In this document: one piece after another, positions 1-9,868 of the stretch
How the letters are laid out: every line of letters starts with the position of its first letter
How positions within the stretch are numbered: the first letter of the stretch is position 1
NCBI GenBank assembly: GCA_043228905.1
Contig: JBHGNT010000068.1
Coordinates: forward strand, 62,001 to 126,000
Reading direction: 5' to 3'
DNA: 64,000 nucleotides
From: Azolla caroliniana
Taxonomy: Eukaryota; Polypodiophyta
Notes under the pieces: model-generated
The model's input: only the letters and a program-made list of their open reading frames with translations
What the model was told of the DNA's origin: nothing
Databases searched by the model: none
Position numbers and translations under genes: made by a program

Positions 1-1227
1 AGAGGTGCTAAAGTTATCATTGCTAATCGAAATTATGGTATGTTGCATGCGTGAATTCAGCCACATCTTACTTATACCATATTGTGCTTAACCGTAGAAA
101 AAAGGTTTTTTGAAAATCTTGTCTTAGTGGTAATTGATAGAAAATATGCATTGAACAACCTTGTCTTAGTTTGAAGGGTATATACTGGGTGACTTGTAAC
201 TTGTGGGTTATTTATCAGAATCCTTAAAGTCTTCAAAAATGACCAGAACACCTATCTGTAGTCTAAATTTGATAGATAGTGGTGTTCTGGGAATTTTTGA
301 TAACTTTGGACTACCCAACAAGAGAGGGTTGTTTTGGTGCTTTATGCTAGTCTTATTTATTAGAAAATGTGCTTTTGGAAAAGTGTAAATGTTCAAAATG
401 TCATTTAACTGTGCCATAATTTGCAAAACACCATGTCATTTTAAAGAAATTCTCAAAATGCCACACATTTTAGGAATTTGGTGAAGTTCAGTACTTGTGT
501 GGCTTTTTGATAATAATGCATATATAGGACCACATCATACAAATAGTGATGCCTTTCTCTTACTCCAGCACCCAGCAGATATTTAACATGTTTATTAGTC
601 TGCCTTTAACCATAAAGCTAAACCATTCAAAATCAGGCTTTTACAAATGTTCTCAGAGTGTGATCTAATAGAAATCATGTTTTCATTTGGAAAGAGAGAG
701 GAAAAGCTCTTGCTGATGCTGTTGATGGAGAGGCATTGCCATTGGAGGAGCTAAATTCATTCAAGCCAGTGATGACAGGGATGGTTCTAGCTAATACCAC
801 TTCTGTAGGTATGCATCCAAATGTTGAAGACACCCCCATCTCGAAGGTAAAAAGCTCTGTAGAAACCCACATAATGTTTTTATTTGTTCATATGAATTTT
901 ATCAGCTCAGTGAAAGGTTTTCTTGTGTAGGGTGCTTTAGGGGCCTATAGTCTAGTATTTGATGCAGTGTACACACCCAGAGTAACTAGATTGTTGAAAG
1001 AAGCAACAGAAGCCGGAGCAACCGTCGTCAGTGGACTTGAGATGTTCATTAGACAAGCTATTAATCAGTTCTCACACTTCACTGATAGCCCTGGTATGTG
1101 TATTGAGTAACCAAATAAAGTAAATACATTTTTTCCAGTCTTTGGTTGAAGTACTAAAGGTTTTTTTTGCATGTTATGAACAGCCCCTGAGCAAGTGATG
1201 AGGGAGATAATGACAAATTGTACTTGA
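1..1227 (+). CDS. DHQ-SDH (shikimate dehydrogenase part), 3' exons only, cut by window edge
   Basis: This is the C-terminal part of a plant bifunctional 3-dehydroquinate dehydratase/shikimate dehydrogenase, which makes shikimate from dehydroquinate with NADPH. Four exons can be read against the complete paralogue at 22543-27066: 1-37 (ends IIANRNY), 695-846 (AVDGEALPLEELNSFKPV... VLANTTSVGMHPN), 931-1093 (GALGAYSLVFDAVYTP ... MFIRQAINQFSHF) and 1184-1227 (APEQVMREIMTNCT, stop TGA). The splice sites are GT/AG and the intron phases match the paralogue. The reading frame is open through all four exons, so the part seen looks functional. The dehydratase half and the nucleotide-binding loop lie outside the window. 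Confidence 0.88.
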
Positions 1228-2599
1228 AAGGATAGGTTTGAGAAAAGGAAGACCTTTGTTGTTTCTTTTGACCTAGCTTCCCGATTTTACCTTATGTCAG
1301 AAATAATATTGCTTGATATGTTTGTCACCCCAACGAAAAAGAAGTGATTTCTCAAGCAACAAGGTTAAGGAAATGCTATGTAATTCACTGATTGGTTTAT
1401 GTGCTCGATTGATTTGCAAGCTCGTTTGAGTAACTGTGAGACGGAATTGGATCCTTAAAGTGGATAGTCTGAACATCCTTGGGAAATAAAGATACGGGTC
1501 CTTGAGATCTGTTATTTAAGAATACATTAAAAAAAAAATCTGTCTAATGTGGAACCAAATTTGCAATAAAATAAGACATCTTTACAACTCTCAGTAACCT
1601 TGTTAGTTAAAGATTATAAAGTTTATATCCTCATGGTTCTTATAGGGCCCAAAAGTATGCTTTTCATGGCTTTATCATAAAGTTTACCTTTCAGTTGTTG
1701 AGGAACACAAGCATACAGCCATGCAACCAGAAGTTCAAGGATGTAGCATAGAAAGGCTTCTTACCATAGTAGGCTTCATATGGAATGATGGTTGTCCATC
1801 ATATCGTTGCACATCTATTCAATGCATAAGTTGCATGTACAATTGCTCCCATTCATTACTTTTTAGACAAATCATTAGCTGTAATCATGCATCTAATTGT
1901 CTTCGGTAAAGAATGATCCTTTCAACCACTGAATTTAGAAGTTATATATTACAAGTACTGTTTTTATTTGCCTTCGATATTTGAAGTATTGGAAGTTCAC
2001 TTGGCCAATGTGTAAATCTTGCAAATATGAAGTTGCGTTCAAACCTTGCTTTCGTGCACCTATTGTTTACATGCATATGATGTTCATATTTGTACATGTA
2101 AATATAATACTCGTATAGTGTAACAATTTCTGTACACTAGGATGTCTCACCATAGATGAAGGAAAAGTTTACAACTAAGAAATGGGACAATCGAATAGAG
2201 TGATTTATGGCATTATGTCAAAAGGCCCAAAAATGCTACAAAACCTATAAAAGGCACTTTTTATTAGTAATTTAAGTTGCTACTTGATGTTTAATAATGT
2301 TGTTGCGATGAGTGCGTGTGTGCTACTCAAGTGGAATTGCAAAGGGCTTTAACTAGGGTGAGTGATGTGTGGGAAAACTTCTAAACCCCTTTGTTGGTTG
2401 CCTCAAGTAATTTTTTCTTTTTATGAAATAACATTGTTAGGATTGAAGATTTGATTGAACTTGGTGTAAGACTTGAGTCCAGGAAAGCTAGGCTCAAATA
2501 AATGAAAGCTCAAGTTGAAGTAGATGAAAGCTAAGCTCAAATAGAGGAAAGCTCAGGTCCAACTTGAGGAAGCTTGGGCTCAAGTCAAGGAAATCTTCT
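1228..2599. other. Intergenic DNA downstream of the partial DHQ-SDH gene
   Basis: AT-rich sequence including the likely 3' UTR of the upstream gene. No coding region is convincing. From about 2440 to 2600 there is a degenerate run with repeated GAAAGCT(C/A)A(A/G)-type words that may be old LINE-A sequence, too diverged to align by eye. Confidence 0.5.
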
Positions 2600-3172
2600 C
2601 CTTTCGTTGATGTCGTGAATCAACCTTTCTCTCTTAGGGAGAATAAGCTACAAAGTGTTAACCATAACCCTTTTAATATTCGTCAACATGTAAGTAGTGT
2701 AATTTTCAGGAACAAGGGGAGACGATGAATGTGGATACACTTATGCCACTCGGCCTCTCTCTTGAGGAAACAGAAATGCAAAGAACAACCAAATGCCCTC
2801 GGATGTTGGGCTTCAAACCAACTTGACGTGGAGTAGAAACGATTAAGAAGATAAGGGAACGTGAGCTACGCCGACTAGAAGCCATGGTTGGGGTACCTTC
2901 TACATTGGGACCACGTAGGGCCACATCCACATCGAAACCCTTTGAGCTCTCGCTTCTTTTCAAGAGACTTGGATGGAGATGAAACTAGGCCTAGTATAAA
3001 GCCATTTCATTGTAGAACATGTTTGTTATTTTACTAGAACTATTTAGCTTAAGCTCTATTTTTATTTTATTTTATTTTTACTTTCGATGAATGGCTAAAT
3101 ATCCCATTTTGTCGTAAATCAATTGTCTCATGGGCCAATTTTGGCCTTAGAAGACGTTAATATATCTTTCTT

Positions 3173-3190
<18 letters not shown>
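2600..3190 (+). mobile_element. LINE-A copy 0: diverged 3'-end fragment
   Basis: From about 2636 the sequence follows the ORF2 C-terminus and 3' UTR of the complete copy (compare 7960-8510), including the segment for the RPRVPGF-like and RERELHRLEA-like tail and the shared terminal block CTCATGGGCC...GGCCTTAGAAGACGTTAAT (3127-3161). It carries stops and many substitutions, so it is much older than copies 1 and 2. Its 3' end runs into (TC)n at about 3176-3210, where copy 1 begins. Confidence 0.8.
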
Positions 3191-3209
<19 letters not shown>

Positions 3210-3217
<8 letters not shown>

Positions 3218-3742
3218 AACGGCTCTCCCTGTCGCTAACGGCTCTCTGTCGCTGTCGTCACCGTCGCCGTCGTCTGCAGCCGCAGCAACCGTCGCCGTCT
3301 GCTCTCTCTCTCTATCGCTCGCTTCCTCGTCTCTCTCTGTCGCCGGCTAGTGTCGTCGCCGTCGCCGTCGCCGTCGCTGCCGTTATCTGCGGCCGTTGCC
3401 GTCTGCCACCGTGCAGTCGTCCACCGTCTTCTACCGTTTGCTACCGCCGGCTGCCGTCTGCTGCCGCCGTCTGTCGTCTGTTGCTGCCGTCTGCCGTCTG
3501 CCGTCTGCTGCCGCCGTCTGCCGTCGGTTGCCGTCGTCTACCGTCGTTTTGACGACTGCCACCGTCACGGGGTGTTTTCTTCTCCGTTCTTGATGTGGTG
3601 AAGTACCTTTTTCTCGATGAGTTTCGTGGGTGGGTTCTTTTGGTGTGCTCGTCCCGTGCCACAAAATGCCGATGTGATTGCGACACACACAAAACTCGGC
3701 TAAGTCTCGAACCCATTTATTTTATTTCTTATTGACACCACA
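3210..3742 (+). promoter_or_regulatory. LINE-A copy 1 5' UTR, GTC/GCC-repeat rich
   Basis: The plus strand is strongly pyrimidine-biased, with degenerate CCGTCGCCGTC and TGCCGTC words in irregular tandem and (CT)n tracts. The last 180 bp (GACGACTGCCACCGTCACG onward) is nearly identical to the same region of copy 2 (8815-9019), while the repeat part differs in length. Non-LTR elements usually carry an internal promoter here; no specific promoter motif was identified. Small ORFs in this stretch are arginine- or serine-rich low complexity and are not treated as genes. Confidence 0.55.
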
Positions 3743-4555
3743 ATGACGTCTAGACGGACTAAGGAACTTAAGGATATACAAGACGAGGCTATAAGTAAGG
3801 AGGACTTTTTAGATATGTTTAATCGTTTAACAAAAATAGAGATGGATATGAAAAAATGGGTGAAAGACACCGAAACCTACAAGAAAAAAGATAGAGAGGA
3901 AAAAGACGCCCTCAAGGCCGAAATAGAACAACTTAAAGTAGAAAACATCGACCTTAAAAAACAACTTAAGGACATCGAGGTATCTCGAGAAGACGGTGAA
4001 ATATCCTCTATAGAGGATATAAAGGACGAAATTAAAAAAGTTAAAGAGGAAGTTAATAATAACATAGAGTTAGCTAAAACGGGTTGGGTAGATGTGGTTA
4101 AAAGAAACATTAAAAAAGAAATAAAAGATGAAAATATTGTTAACACCACCCTTGAAGAAGAGAAAATGCATCAGGCCCGACGCTTAAATGTACGTGTCAC
4201 TGGGCTCAAGGAAGGTGCATCCCCAAATGAGGACGCACAAACACTTGGGAAAATGTTAGGGTACACAGAGGCCCTACCTATCACCAAAGCATGGAGGGCC
4301 GGGCGTGACACAACTAGGAAGAGAGCCTTAGTCCTTCAATTTAAAGACTTAGACTCTAGAATCACTTTCTTTAAGAAGAGACCAATCCTTCGAGGAATGG
4401 ATGGGGACCCCATCTATCTCGATGAAGACCTCACTAAGATGCAAATTGAGCATCGCAAGAGTTGTATGCCACGAGTTATGCAAGCCCGTAAAGAAGGCCA
4501 TCGCGCCTTTTACCGAGACGGGCGAGTGATCATAAATGATCGCACTACTAACTGA
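3743..4555 (+). CDS. LINE-A ORF1 protein (coiled coil plus RRM-like nucleic-acid binding)
   Basis: A 270-residue protein. Residues about 10-135 are highly charged and Lys/Glu-rich with heptad-like spacing (KKKDREEKDALKAEIEQLK, DEIKKVKEEVNNNIELAK), consistent with a coiled coil used for trimerisation. Residues about 145-265 (RRLNVRVTGLKEG, ALVLQFKDLDSRITFFKKR, IYLDEDLTKMQIEHRK, RAFYRDGRVIIND) resemble the RRM plus C-terminal domain of animal L1 ORF1p, which binds element RNA and acts as a nucleic-acid chaperone. The start ATG has A at -3. There is no zinc knuckle. The frame ends at a single TGA and stays open immediately beyond it, into ORF2. The family match is by pattern, not by search. Confidence 0.82.
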   Translation: MTSRRTKELKDIQDEAISKEDFLDMFNRLTKIEMDMKKWVKDTETYKKKDREEKDALKAEIEQLKVENIDLKKQLKDIEVSREDGEISSIEDIKDEIKKVKEEVNNNIELAKTGWVDVVKRNIKKEIKDENIVNTTLEEEKMHQARRLNVRVTGLKEGASPNEDAQTLGKMLGYTEALPITKAWRAGRDTTRKRALVLQFKDLDSRITFFKKRPILRGMDGDPIYLDEDLTKMQIEHRKSCMPRVMQARKEGHRAFYRDGRVIINDRTTN

Positions 4556-4561
4556 CGGCGT
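4553..4561 (+). promoter_or_regulatory. Candidate UGA-CGG stop-codon readthrough site between LINE-A ORF1 and ORF2
   Basis: ORF1 (frame of 3743) and ORF2 are in the same frame. The only stop between them is TGA at 4553-4555, followed by CGG CGT and then continuous ORF2 codons. UGA followed by CGG is one of the leaky stop contexts known from plant RNA virus readthrough. The first in-frame ATG of ORF2 is at 4592. Two out-of-frame ATGs come first: 4569 (ATG TGA) and 4581 (four codons, then TGA). Copy 2 has the same arrangement at 9830-9838. Function is inferred. Confidence 0.55.
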
Positions 4562-4591
4562 GTGGCCCATGTGACAGAAAATGCACTTAGG

Positions 4592-7500
4592 ATGACCCTA
4601 TGGAATTGTAATGGCGCACTCTGGGCACACCCCGGCCGCCTAGAGGAGATACTAAAGGTATCTGATATACTCTTCTTGGTAGAAACACATCAGAGCCCAA
4701 ATAGAGGACTCCCACGGGTCGAAGGATTCCGTTGGGAGTCCGCTTTTAGACAAACCTCACGTCGACACACTACTAGGGGATCTGGAGGTGTCGCGATACT
4801 ATTTCGTAGAGAGCTACATAATAGGATAGAAATAATGAAGATAGACCCAGAAGCTCGTTTTATGTGGGTGAAAGTCTCCACAAGCAAAGACCATGCAGTA
4901 TTTTTCGCCATTTGTTACTTTCCCCCAAAAGGATCCCGTTATAATATTAGTGGCTTGACGAGATTAGTCGATGAAGGAATGCCACATGGGCCTTCTCCAT
5001 ACGAACCCCTATCGGATGACATAATCCGATATTCTTCCCAAGGAGAAGTATTTCTTGTAGGAGACTTCAATGCGAGAACCCAATCCAGACAATGCACAGT
5101 ATTTCAGATGAATAGAAACCTAGAAATGGTAAATGTTGATCCTTTAGACATAGGCACCACACGTAGATCAAAGGATCAAGGTGCGGACGCCACGAGCTTT
5201 GGCCATCACCTGCTCGAACTTGGCAGTCGGCACCAGATGGTCATATATAATGGTTTAGCTAAGTGGCCGGGCTCGGAAGAGCTCACATGTTTCCCACATG
5301 GAGGAGGGGAAAGCACAGTTGACTATCTAATAGGGCGCCCGACAGCTACCCACTTGATTAACTCCTTCCGAGTGGCCCCATGCCCTATTGGCGCAGACCA
5401 TAGCTTCTTATACTTCGAGCTAAAATGTGATATCTCTAAGGTCACCAAGTCTAGTCAACCATGCCATCACACCACAATACATTTCACACATGAGCTCTCT
5501 GACATATACTCTCAACATGTTCAGGCCCATCTCCCCTCCATTGATCCCTCTCTACCGTTAGAAAGCCTTAGTACAAAACTCACACACATCCTTCACTCCG
5601 CAGCAGCTAGCAGTTTCCCATATACAAAACACTCAAATCAAGGTAGATCCGGATCAATGCCACAAAATAAATGGTATGACGAGGATTGTAGGGACCTACA
5701 TAGACAACTTACAGTATCGCAACTCAATGGTAGTATTACCTCCACACAAGCTCGCAAAGAAATGCGTAAGATGACACGTCGTAAGAGACGAGCGTGGGAG
5801 GCATCCCAATACTGGGAACTCTACCATATGCTCATGAGTAGCGATTGCGCCACGGCATGGAAGAGACTACGGGAGCCAAGACCACAAACACCCATCGAAG
5901 ATCCCGAAACTTGGCACACATATACAGAGAGACTTTACCAAATCCCAAACCAACCACCTTTTCCAATGCCTTCCACACCCCGGCCTACCACGGGGACACT
6001 TTTCACGACCTCTAGGGTCATGAAGGTCATAAAGAAATTACAACATAGGAAGTCCATGGACCACACAGGATTGCGAGCAGAACACATTATATATGCGAGA
6101 GAGTGCCTAGCTCCCTTGCTAACTCTAATCTTCAATCGTGCCCTTGCGGAGGGTTTTCCACCACAGTGGACTATGAATACAGTGACCCCCATACATAAAG
6201 GGGGGGACCCCATGGACCCAAATACATATAGGACCATTATGATAGGCCATACCCTTGCTAAGTTATATGGTGCAGTAATGGAAGCAGAGCTTAGCGACTA
6301 CATGGAGACCCTAAACCTTCGTGCACCTGAACAAGCTGGCTTTAGACGAGCCTTCTCCACTATTGATCACATCTTCACACTTAGATGCCTAATTGACCAA
6401 ACTAGGGCTCGCAAGAAGAGATTATATTGTTGTTTTGTGGACTTCCGCAAAGCCTTTGACACAGTCCCTAGAGATCGGTTGTCTGATAGACTTAAAAGCT
6501 TGAGGATACCAGATGATATGGTATGGGCCATCTACGCACTATATGAACAAGTGTCCGGGTGTGTCCGATGCCCAGGTGGCCTATCCAATCGTTTCACTAG
6601 CACTATTGGTGTAAAACAAGGTTGCCCCCTATCACCGACGCTTTTTGGGATTTACATTGATGAGATCACAGATTTTATTGCTCGTGAAGGAGGCACCGGA
6701 GTGGTCCTTGGGGATACGCAGGTTCGTATCTTGCTCTATGCGGATGACATAGTTTTGCTCTCTGAATCCGAACACGACCTACAGAGGCACCTCAATGCCT
6801 TAGATGACTTTTGTGTACAACGAGGATTGGTAGTGAATCTAGGGAAAACGAAAGTCCTTATCTTCCACACATCGGCCCAAGTTAGAGCTAAGTGTCACCT
6901 AACTATCTCCCATAGCCCAGTCGAGGTGGTTGGATCGTACGTATATCTCGGAGTCACTTTTAGTGCCCGCTCAGGTAAATTTTCGATGACACAGGCAGCG
7001 AAGGATAGACTCACGAGAGGACATGCATCCCTCTCACTCCTAGAGAGACAATGCCACCAAGCACACTTTCAAGAGCCACGGACTAAAGGGTGGCTCTTTG
7101 ACTCATTAGTGACCCCCTCCCTCATGTATGCATCTGCGGTTTGGGCTCCAGGATTACCATCCTTCATGTGGACGCAATTAGAGAGACCATTGGTGATGAT
7201 GCTATCACGCCAACTCCGAAGCAAATCGACTGTACCACATGACATTATTAGGGCCGAGTTCACGTTACCCCCAATGCTAGTAGAGGCACTTTTTCAACTT
7301 GTAGTCTTTATTGATAGGATACATAGCCAACCACATGATAGAATATCTCATCAAGCCTTTAAGGCCTCTCGATCATTGTATGAGTCCGGCTATACTAGCT
7401 CATGGTATGGCATGATGGTGACTTGGCTTCTTGCGAATGGTCTAGACATTAATAACCTACCTCCCCTTAGGTACAACCACACGAGTGATAACACCTTAAT

Positions 7501-8293
7501 CTCTCATGAGAACCGCAATAAAGTAATACGCCAAGAAATATGGCAAATTTACACTCGGTGTAAATGGATCACCCCACTAGAGCCACTCCCATCTAAAATG
7601 TCGTACTATAAGAAACACTTCATGCACTTCTCTGAGTTAGGTTTTATCACACGGCCAAAATATCTAGATATATTCTTACCACATACACTAAGGGTTGCCA
7701 TTGGACAACTTAGAATATCATCTCACCAACTTGAGATTGAAAATGGCCGTACTAGTGGAGTCCCTAGGGAGGAAAGGATATGTAGGTTATGTCACATAGA
7801 GATAGAGGATGAGTACCACTTTACTTGCAAGTGTCCAACCTATGCCGAGATAAGGGCAAAATACCAAGACATACTTGGTCCGTCTCCCACCCTCCCCAAA
7901 CTATTAGATACTCTAGATATAAAGAAATTAGGCAAATACATTCTAGAACTAAAACAACACAGAGAGAATAAATTACAAAATGTTGACAATAATGCTGCTA
8001 ATGATCACGAACATGTAACAAATGCAGTTTTTCAGGAACCTGAGGAGACAACGAATGACGACACACTTGCACCACTCGGCCTTTCCATTGATGAGGCAGA
8101 AAACCAGAGAAGAACCAGACGTCCTCGGGTGCCGGGTTTCAAAACAACTCAACGTGATGTGGACACAATATTGAAAATAAGGGAACGTGAGCTACACCGC
8201 CTCGAAGCCATGGCTAGGGCACTCTCTACATTGGAACCCACATCAAGACCCTTTGACCCCCCACTTCTTTTCGAGAGGCTTGAGTGGAAATAA
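4592..8293 (+). CDS. LINE-A ORF2 protein: APE endonuclease, reverse transcriptase, CCHC finger
   Basis: The open frame runs from the ORF1 stop (4556) to TAA at 8291-8293, about 1,240 residues. The first in-frame ATG is at 4592 (MTLWNCNG), exactly where the endonuclease fold begins. Residues below count GTG 4562 as 1. Endonuclease: LWNCNGALW, then FLVETH, GDFNART and GADHSFLYFEL. RT: KSMDHTGLRAEHI, PIHKGGD, QAGFRRAFSTIDH, CCFVDFRKAFDTV, GVKQGCPLSPTLFGIYI and the catalytic YADD at nt 6737-6748 (residue 726). A C-x2-C-x8-H-x3-C finger (CRLCHIEIEDEYHFTCKCP) starts at residue 1074. The tail is rich in Arg/Glu. The protein nicks target DNA and primes cDNA synthesis from it. Translation may be by readthrough from ORF1 or by initiation at 4592. 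Confidence 0.92.
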   Translation: MTLWNCNGALWAHPGRLEEILKVSDILFLVETHQSPNRGLPRVEGFRWESAFRQTSRRHTTRGSGGVAILFRRELHNRIEIMKIDPEARFMWVKVSTSKDHAVFFAICYFPPKGSRYNISGLTRLVDEGMPHGPSPYEPLSDDIIRYSSQGEVFLVGDFNARTQSRQCTVFQMNRNLEMVNVDPLDIGTTRRSKDQGADATSFGHHLLELGSRHQMVIYNGLAKWPGSEELTCFPHGGGESTVDYLIGRPTATHLINSFRVAPCPIGADHSFLYFELKCDISKVTKSSQPCHHTTIHFTHELSDIYSQHVQAHLPSIDPSLPLESLSTKLTHILHSAAASSFPYTKHSNQGRSGSMPQNKWYDEDCRDLHRQLTVSQLNGSITSTQARKEMRKMTRRKRRAWEASQYWELYHMLMSSDCATAWKRLREPRPQTPIEDPETWHTYTERLYQIPNQPPFPMPSTPRPTTGTLFTTSRVMKVIKKLQHRKSMDHTGLRAEHIIYARECLAPLLTLIFNRALAEGFPPQWTMNTVTPIHKGGDPMDPNTYRTIMIGHTLAKLYGAVMEAELSDYMETLNLRAPEQAGFRRAFSTIDHIFTLRCLIDQTRARKKRLYCCFVDFRKAFDTVPRDRLSDRLKSLRIPDDMVWAIYALYEQVSGCVRCPGGLSNRFTSTIGVKQGCPLSPTLFGIYIDEITDFIAREGGTGVVLGDTQVRILLYADDIVLLSESEHDLQRHLNALDDFCVQRGLVVNLGKTKVLIFHTSAQVRAKCHLTISHSPVEVVGSYVYLGVTFSARSGKFSMTQAAKDRLTRGHASLSLLERQCHQAHFQEPRTKGWLFDSLVTPSLMYASAVWAPGLPSFMWTQLERPLVMMLSRQLRSKSTVPHDIIRAEFTLPPMLVEALFQLVVFIDRIHSQPHDRISHQAFKASRSLYESGYTSSWYGMMVTWLLANGLDINNLPPLRYNHTSDNTLISHENRNKVIRQEIWQIYTRCKWITPLEPLPSKMSYYKKHFMHFSELGFITRPKYLDIFLPHTLRVAIGQLRISSHQLEIENGRTSGVPREERICRLCHIEIEDEYHFTCKCPTYAEIRAKYQDILGPSPTLPKLLDTLDIKKLGKYILELKQHRENKLQNVDNNAANDHEHVTNAVFQEPEETTNDDTLAPLGLSIDEAENQRRTRRPRVPGFKTTQRDVDTILKIRERELHRLEAMARALSTLEPTSRPFDPPLLFERLEWK

Positions 8294-8494
8294 AATTAGG
8301 CTTAGTGTATAGTCACTTTCGAGTATACTACATATTGTACACTACTAGAACTCTTTTAGTTTAAGTTCTATTTTTTTTTACTTAAGTTTATTTTTAGTTA
8401 TGATGACTGGATAAATACTCTATTGTTGTAAACCAATTGTCTCATGGGCCAAATTTGGCCTTAGAAGACGTTAATACACCTTTCTTTCTTTCTT

Positions 8495-8530
<36 letters not shown>
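8294..8530 (+). repeat. LINE-A copy 1 3' UTR and (TTTC)n(TC)n tail
   Basis: An AT-rich 3' UTR is followed by the terminal block shared with 3127-3161, 16935-16969 and 62577-62600, then TTTC repeats (about 8482-8500) and a TC tract to about 8528. Copy 2 5' UTR sequence starts at the end of this tract, so the tail doubles as the junction of the head-to-tail array. Confidence 0.8.
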
Positions 8531-8531
<1 letters not shown>

Positions 8532-9019
8532 GTTGCATTGCTCTAACGGCTCTCTCTATCGTTGTGTTGTTGTCGCTGTCATCGTCGTCGTCACCGTCGC
8601 CGTCGTCTGCAGCCGCTGCAACCGTCGCCGTCTGCTCTCTCTCTCTCTCTCTCTCTCTCGCTTCCTCGTCTCTCTTTGCCGTTGCTGTCGCCGTCGCTGC
8701 CGTTATCTGCGGCCGTCACCGTCTGCCACCGTCTGCAGCCGTCTTCTACAGTCTGCAGTCTTTTGTCGTCTGCTGCTGTCGTCTGTCGTCTGTTGCCGTC
8801 GTCTATCGTCGTTTGACGACTGCCACCGTCACGAGGTGTTTTCTTCTCCGTTTTCTCTTGATGTGGTGAAGTGCCTTTTTCTTGACGAGTTCGTAGGTGG
8901 GTTCTTTTGGTGTGCTCGTCGCGTGCTACAAAATGCCGATGTGATTGCGACACACACACAAACTCGGCTAAGTCTCGAACCCATTTTATTTTACCTTTTT
9001 TTTTCTTATTGACACCACA

Positions 9020-9832
9020 ATGACGTCTAGACGGACTAAGGAACTTAAGGATATACAAGACGAGGCTATAAGTAAGGAGGACTTTTTAGATATGTTTAAT
9101 CGTTTAACAAAAATAGAGATGGATATGAAAAAATGGGTGAAAGACACCGAAACCCACAAGAAAAAAGATAGAGAGGAAAAAGACACCCTCAAGGCCGAAA
9201 TAGAACAACTTAAAGTAGAAAACATCGACCTTAAAAAACAACTTAAGGACATCGAGGTATCTCGAGAAGACGGTGAAATATCCTCTATAGAGGATATAAA
9301 GGACGAAATTAAAAAAGTTAAAGAGGAAGTTAATAATAACATAGAGTTAGCTAAAACGGGTTGGGTAGATGTGGTTAAAAGAAACATTAAAAAAGAAATA
9401 AAAGATGAAAATATTGTTAATACCACCCTTGAAGAAGAGAAAATGCGTCAGGCCCGACGCTTAAATGTATGTGTCACTGGGCTCAAGGAAGGTGCATCCC
9501 CAAATGAGGACGCACAAACACTTGGGAAAATGTTAGGGTACACAGAGGCCCTACCTATCACCAAAGCATGGAGGGCCGGGCGTGACACAACTAGGAAGAG
9601 AGCCTTAGTCCTTCAATTTAAAGACTTAGACTCTAGAATCACTTTCTTTAAGAAGAGACCAATCCTTCGAGGAATGGATGGGGACCCCATCTATCTCGAT
9701 GAAGACCTCACTAAGATGCAAATTGAGCATCGCAAGAGTTGTATGCCACGAGTTATGCAAGCTCGTAAAGAAGGCCATCGCGCCTTTTACCGAGACGGGC
9801 GAGTGATCATAAATGATCGCACTACTAACTGA
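9020..9832 (+). CDS. LINE-A copy 2 ORF1 protein
   Basis: 270 residues, nearly identical to the copy 1 ORF1. The differences seen are Y46H, A56T, H143R and R151C. The start context and the single in-frame TGA (9830-9832) followed by CGG are conserved. The protein has the same coiled-coil and RRM-like architecture. It is intact and could act in trans even though the ORF2 of this copy is broken. Confidence 0.8.
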   Translation: MTSRRTKELKDIQDEAISKEDFLDMFNRLTKIEMDMKKWVKDTETHKKKDREEKDTLKAEIEQLKVENIDLKKQLKDIEVSREDGEISSIEDIKDEIKKVKEEVNNNIELAKTGWVDVVKRNIKKEIKDENIVNTTLEEEKMRQARRLNVCVTGLKEGASPNEDAQTLGKMLGYTEALPITKAWRAGRDTTRKRALVLQFKDLDSRITFFKKRPILRGMDGDPIYLDEDLTKMQIEHRKSCMPRVMQARKEGHRAFYRDGRVIINDRTTN

Positions 9833-9868
9833 CGGCGTGTGGCCCATGTGACAGAAAATGCACTTAGG

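Larger units (their letters stand above)
3190..8515 (+). mobile_element. LINE-A copy 1: complete non-LTR retrotransposon
   Basis: A complete element: a pyrimidine-rich, GTC/GCC-rich 5' UTR (about 3210-3742), ORF1 (3743-4555), ORF2 (to 8293), a 3' UTR of about 165 bp, and a terminal block (CTCATGGGCC ... GGCCTTAGAAGACGTTAAT, 8442-8475) followed by (TTTC)n and (TC)n to about 8528. There is no poly(A) tail. Copy 2 starts directly after the TC tract, so exact borders inside the tract cannot be set. Both ORFs are open and copies 1 and 2 differ at only a few bases in the shared 1.8 kb, which indicates recent activity or recent duplication. The clade is not resolved by eye; an APE-type endonuclease and a CCHC finger after the RT are present. 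Confidence 0.88.

Noticed and set aside
3350-3716. Overlapping arginine- or serine/leucine-rich ORFs on both strands in the LINE-A 5' UTR (and at 8437-9058 in copy 2)
   Set aside because: They are translations of GTC/GCC and TC repeats, change frame freely between copies and contain no domain.
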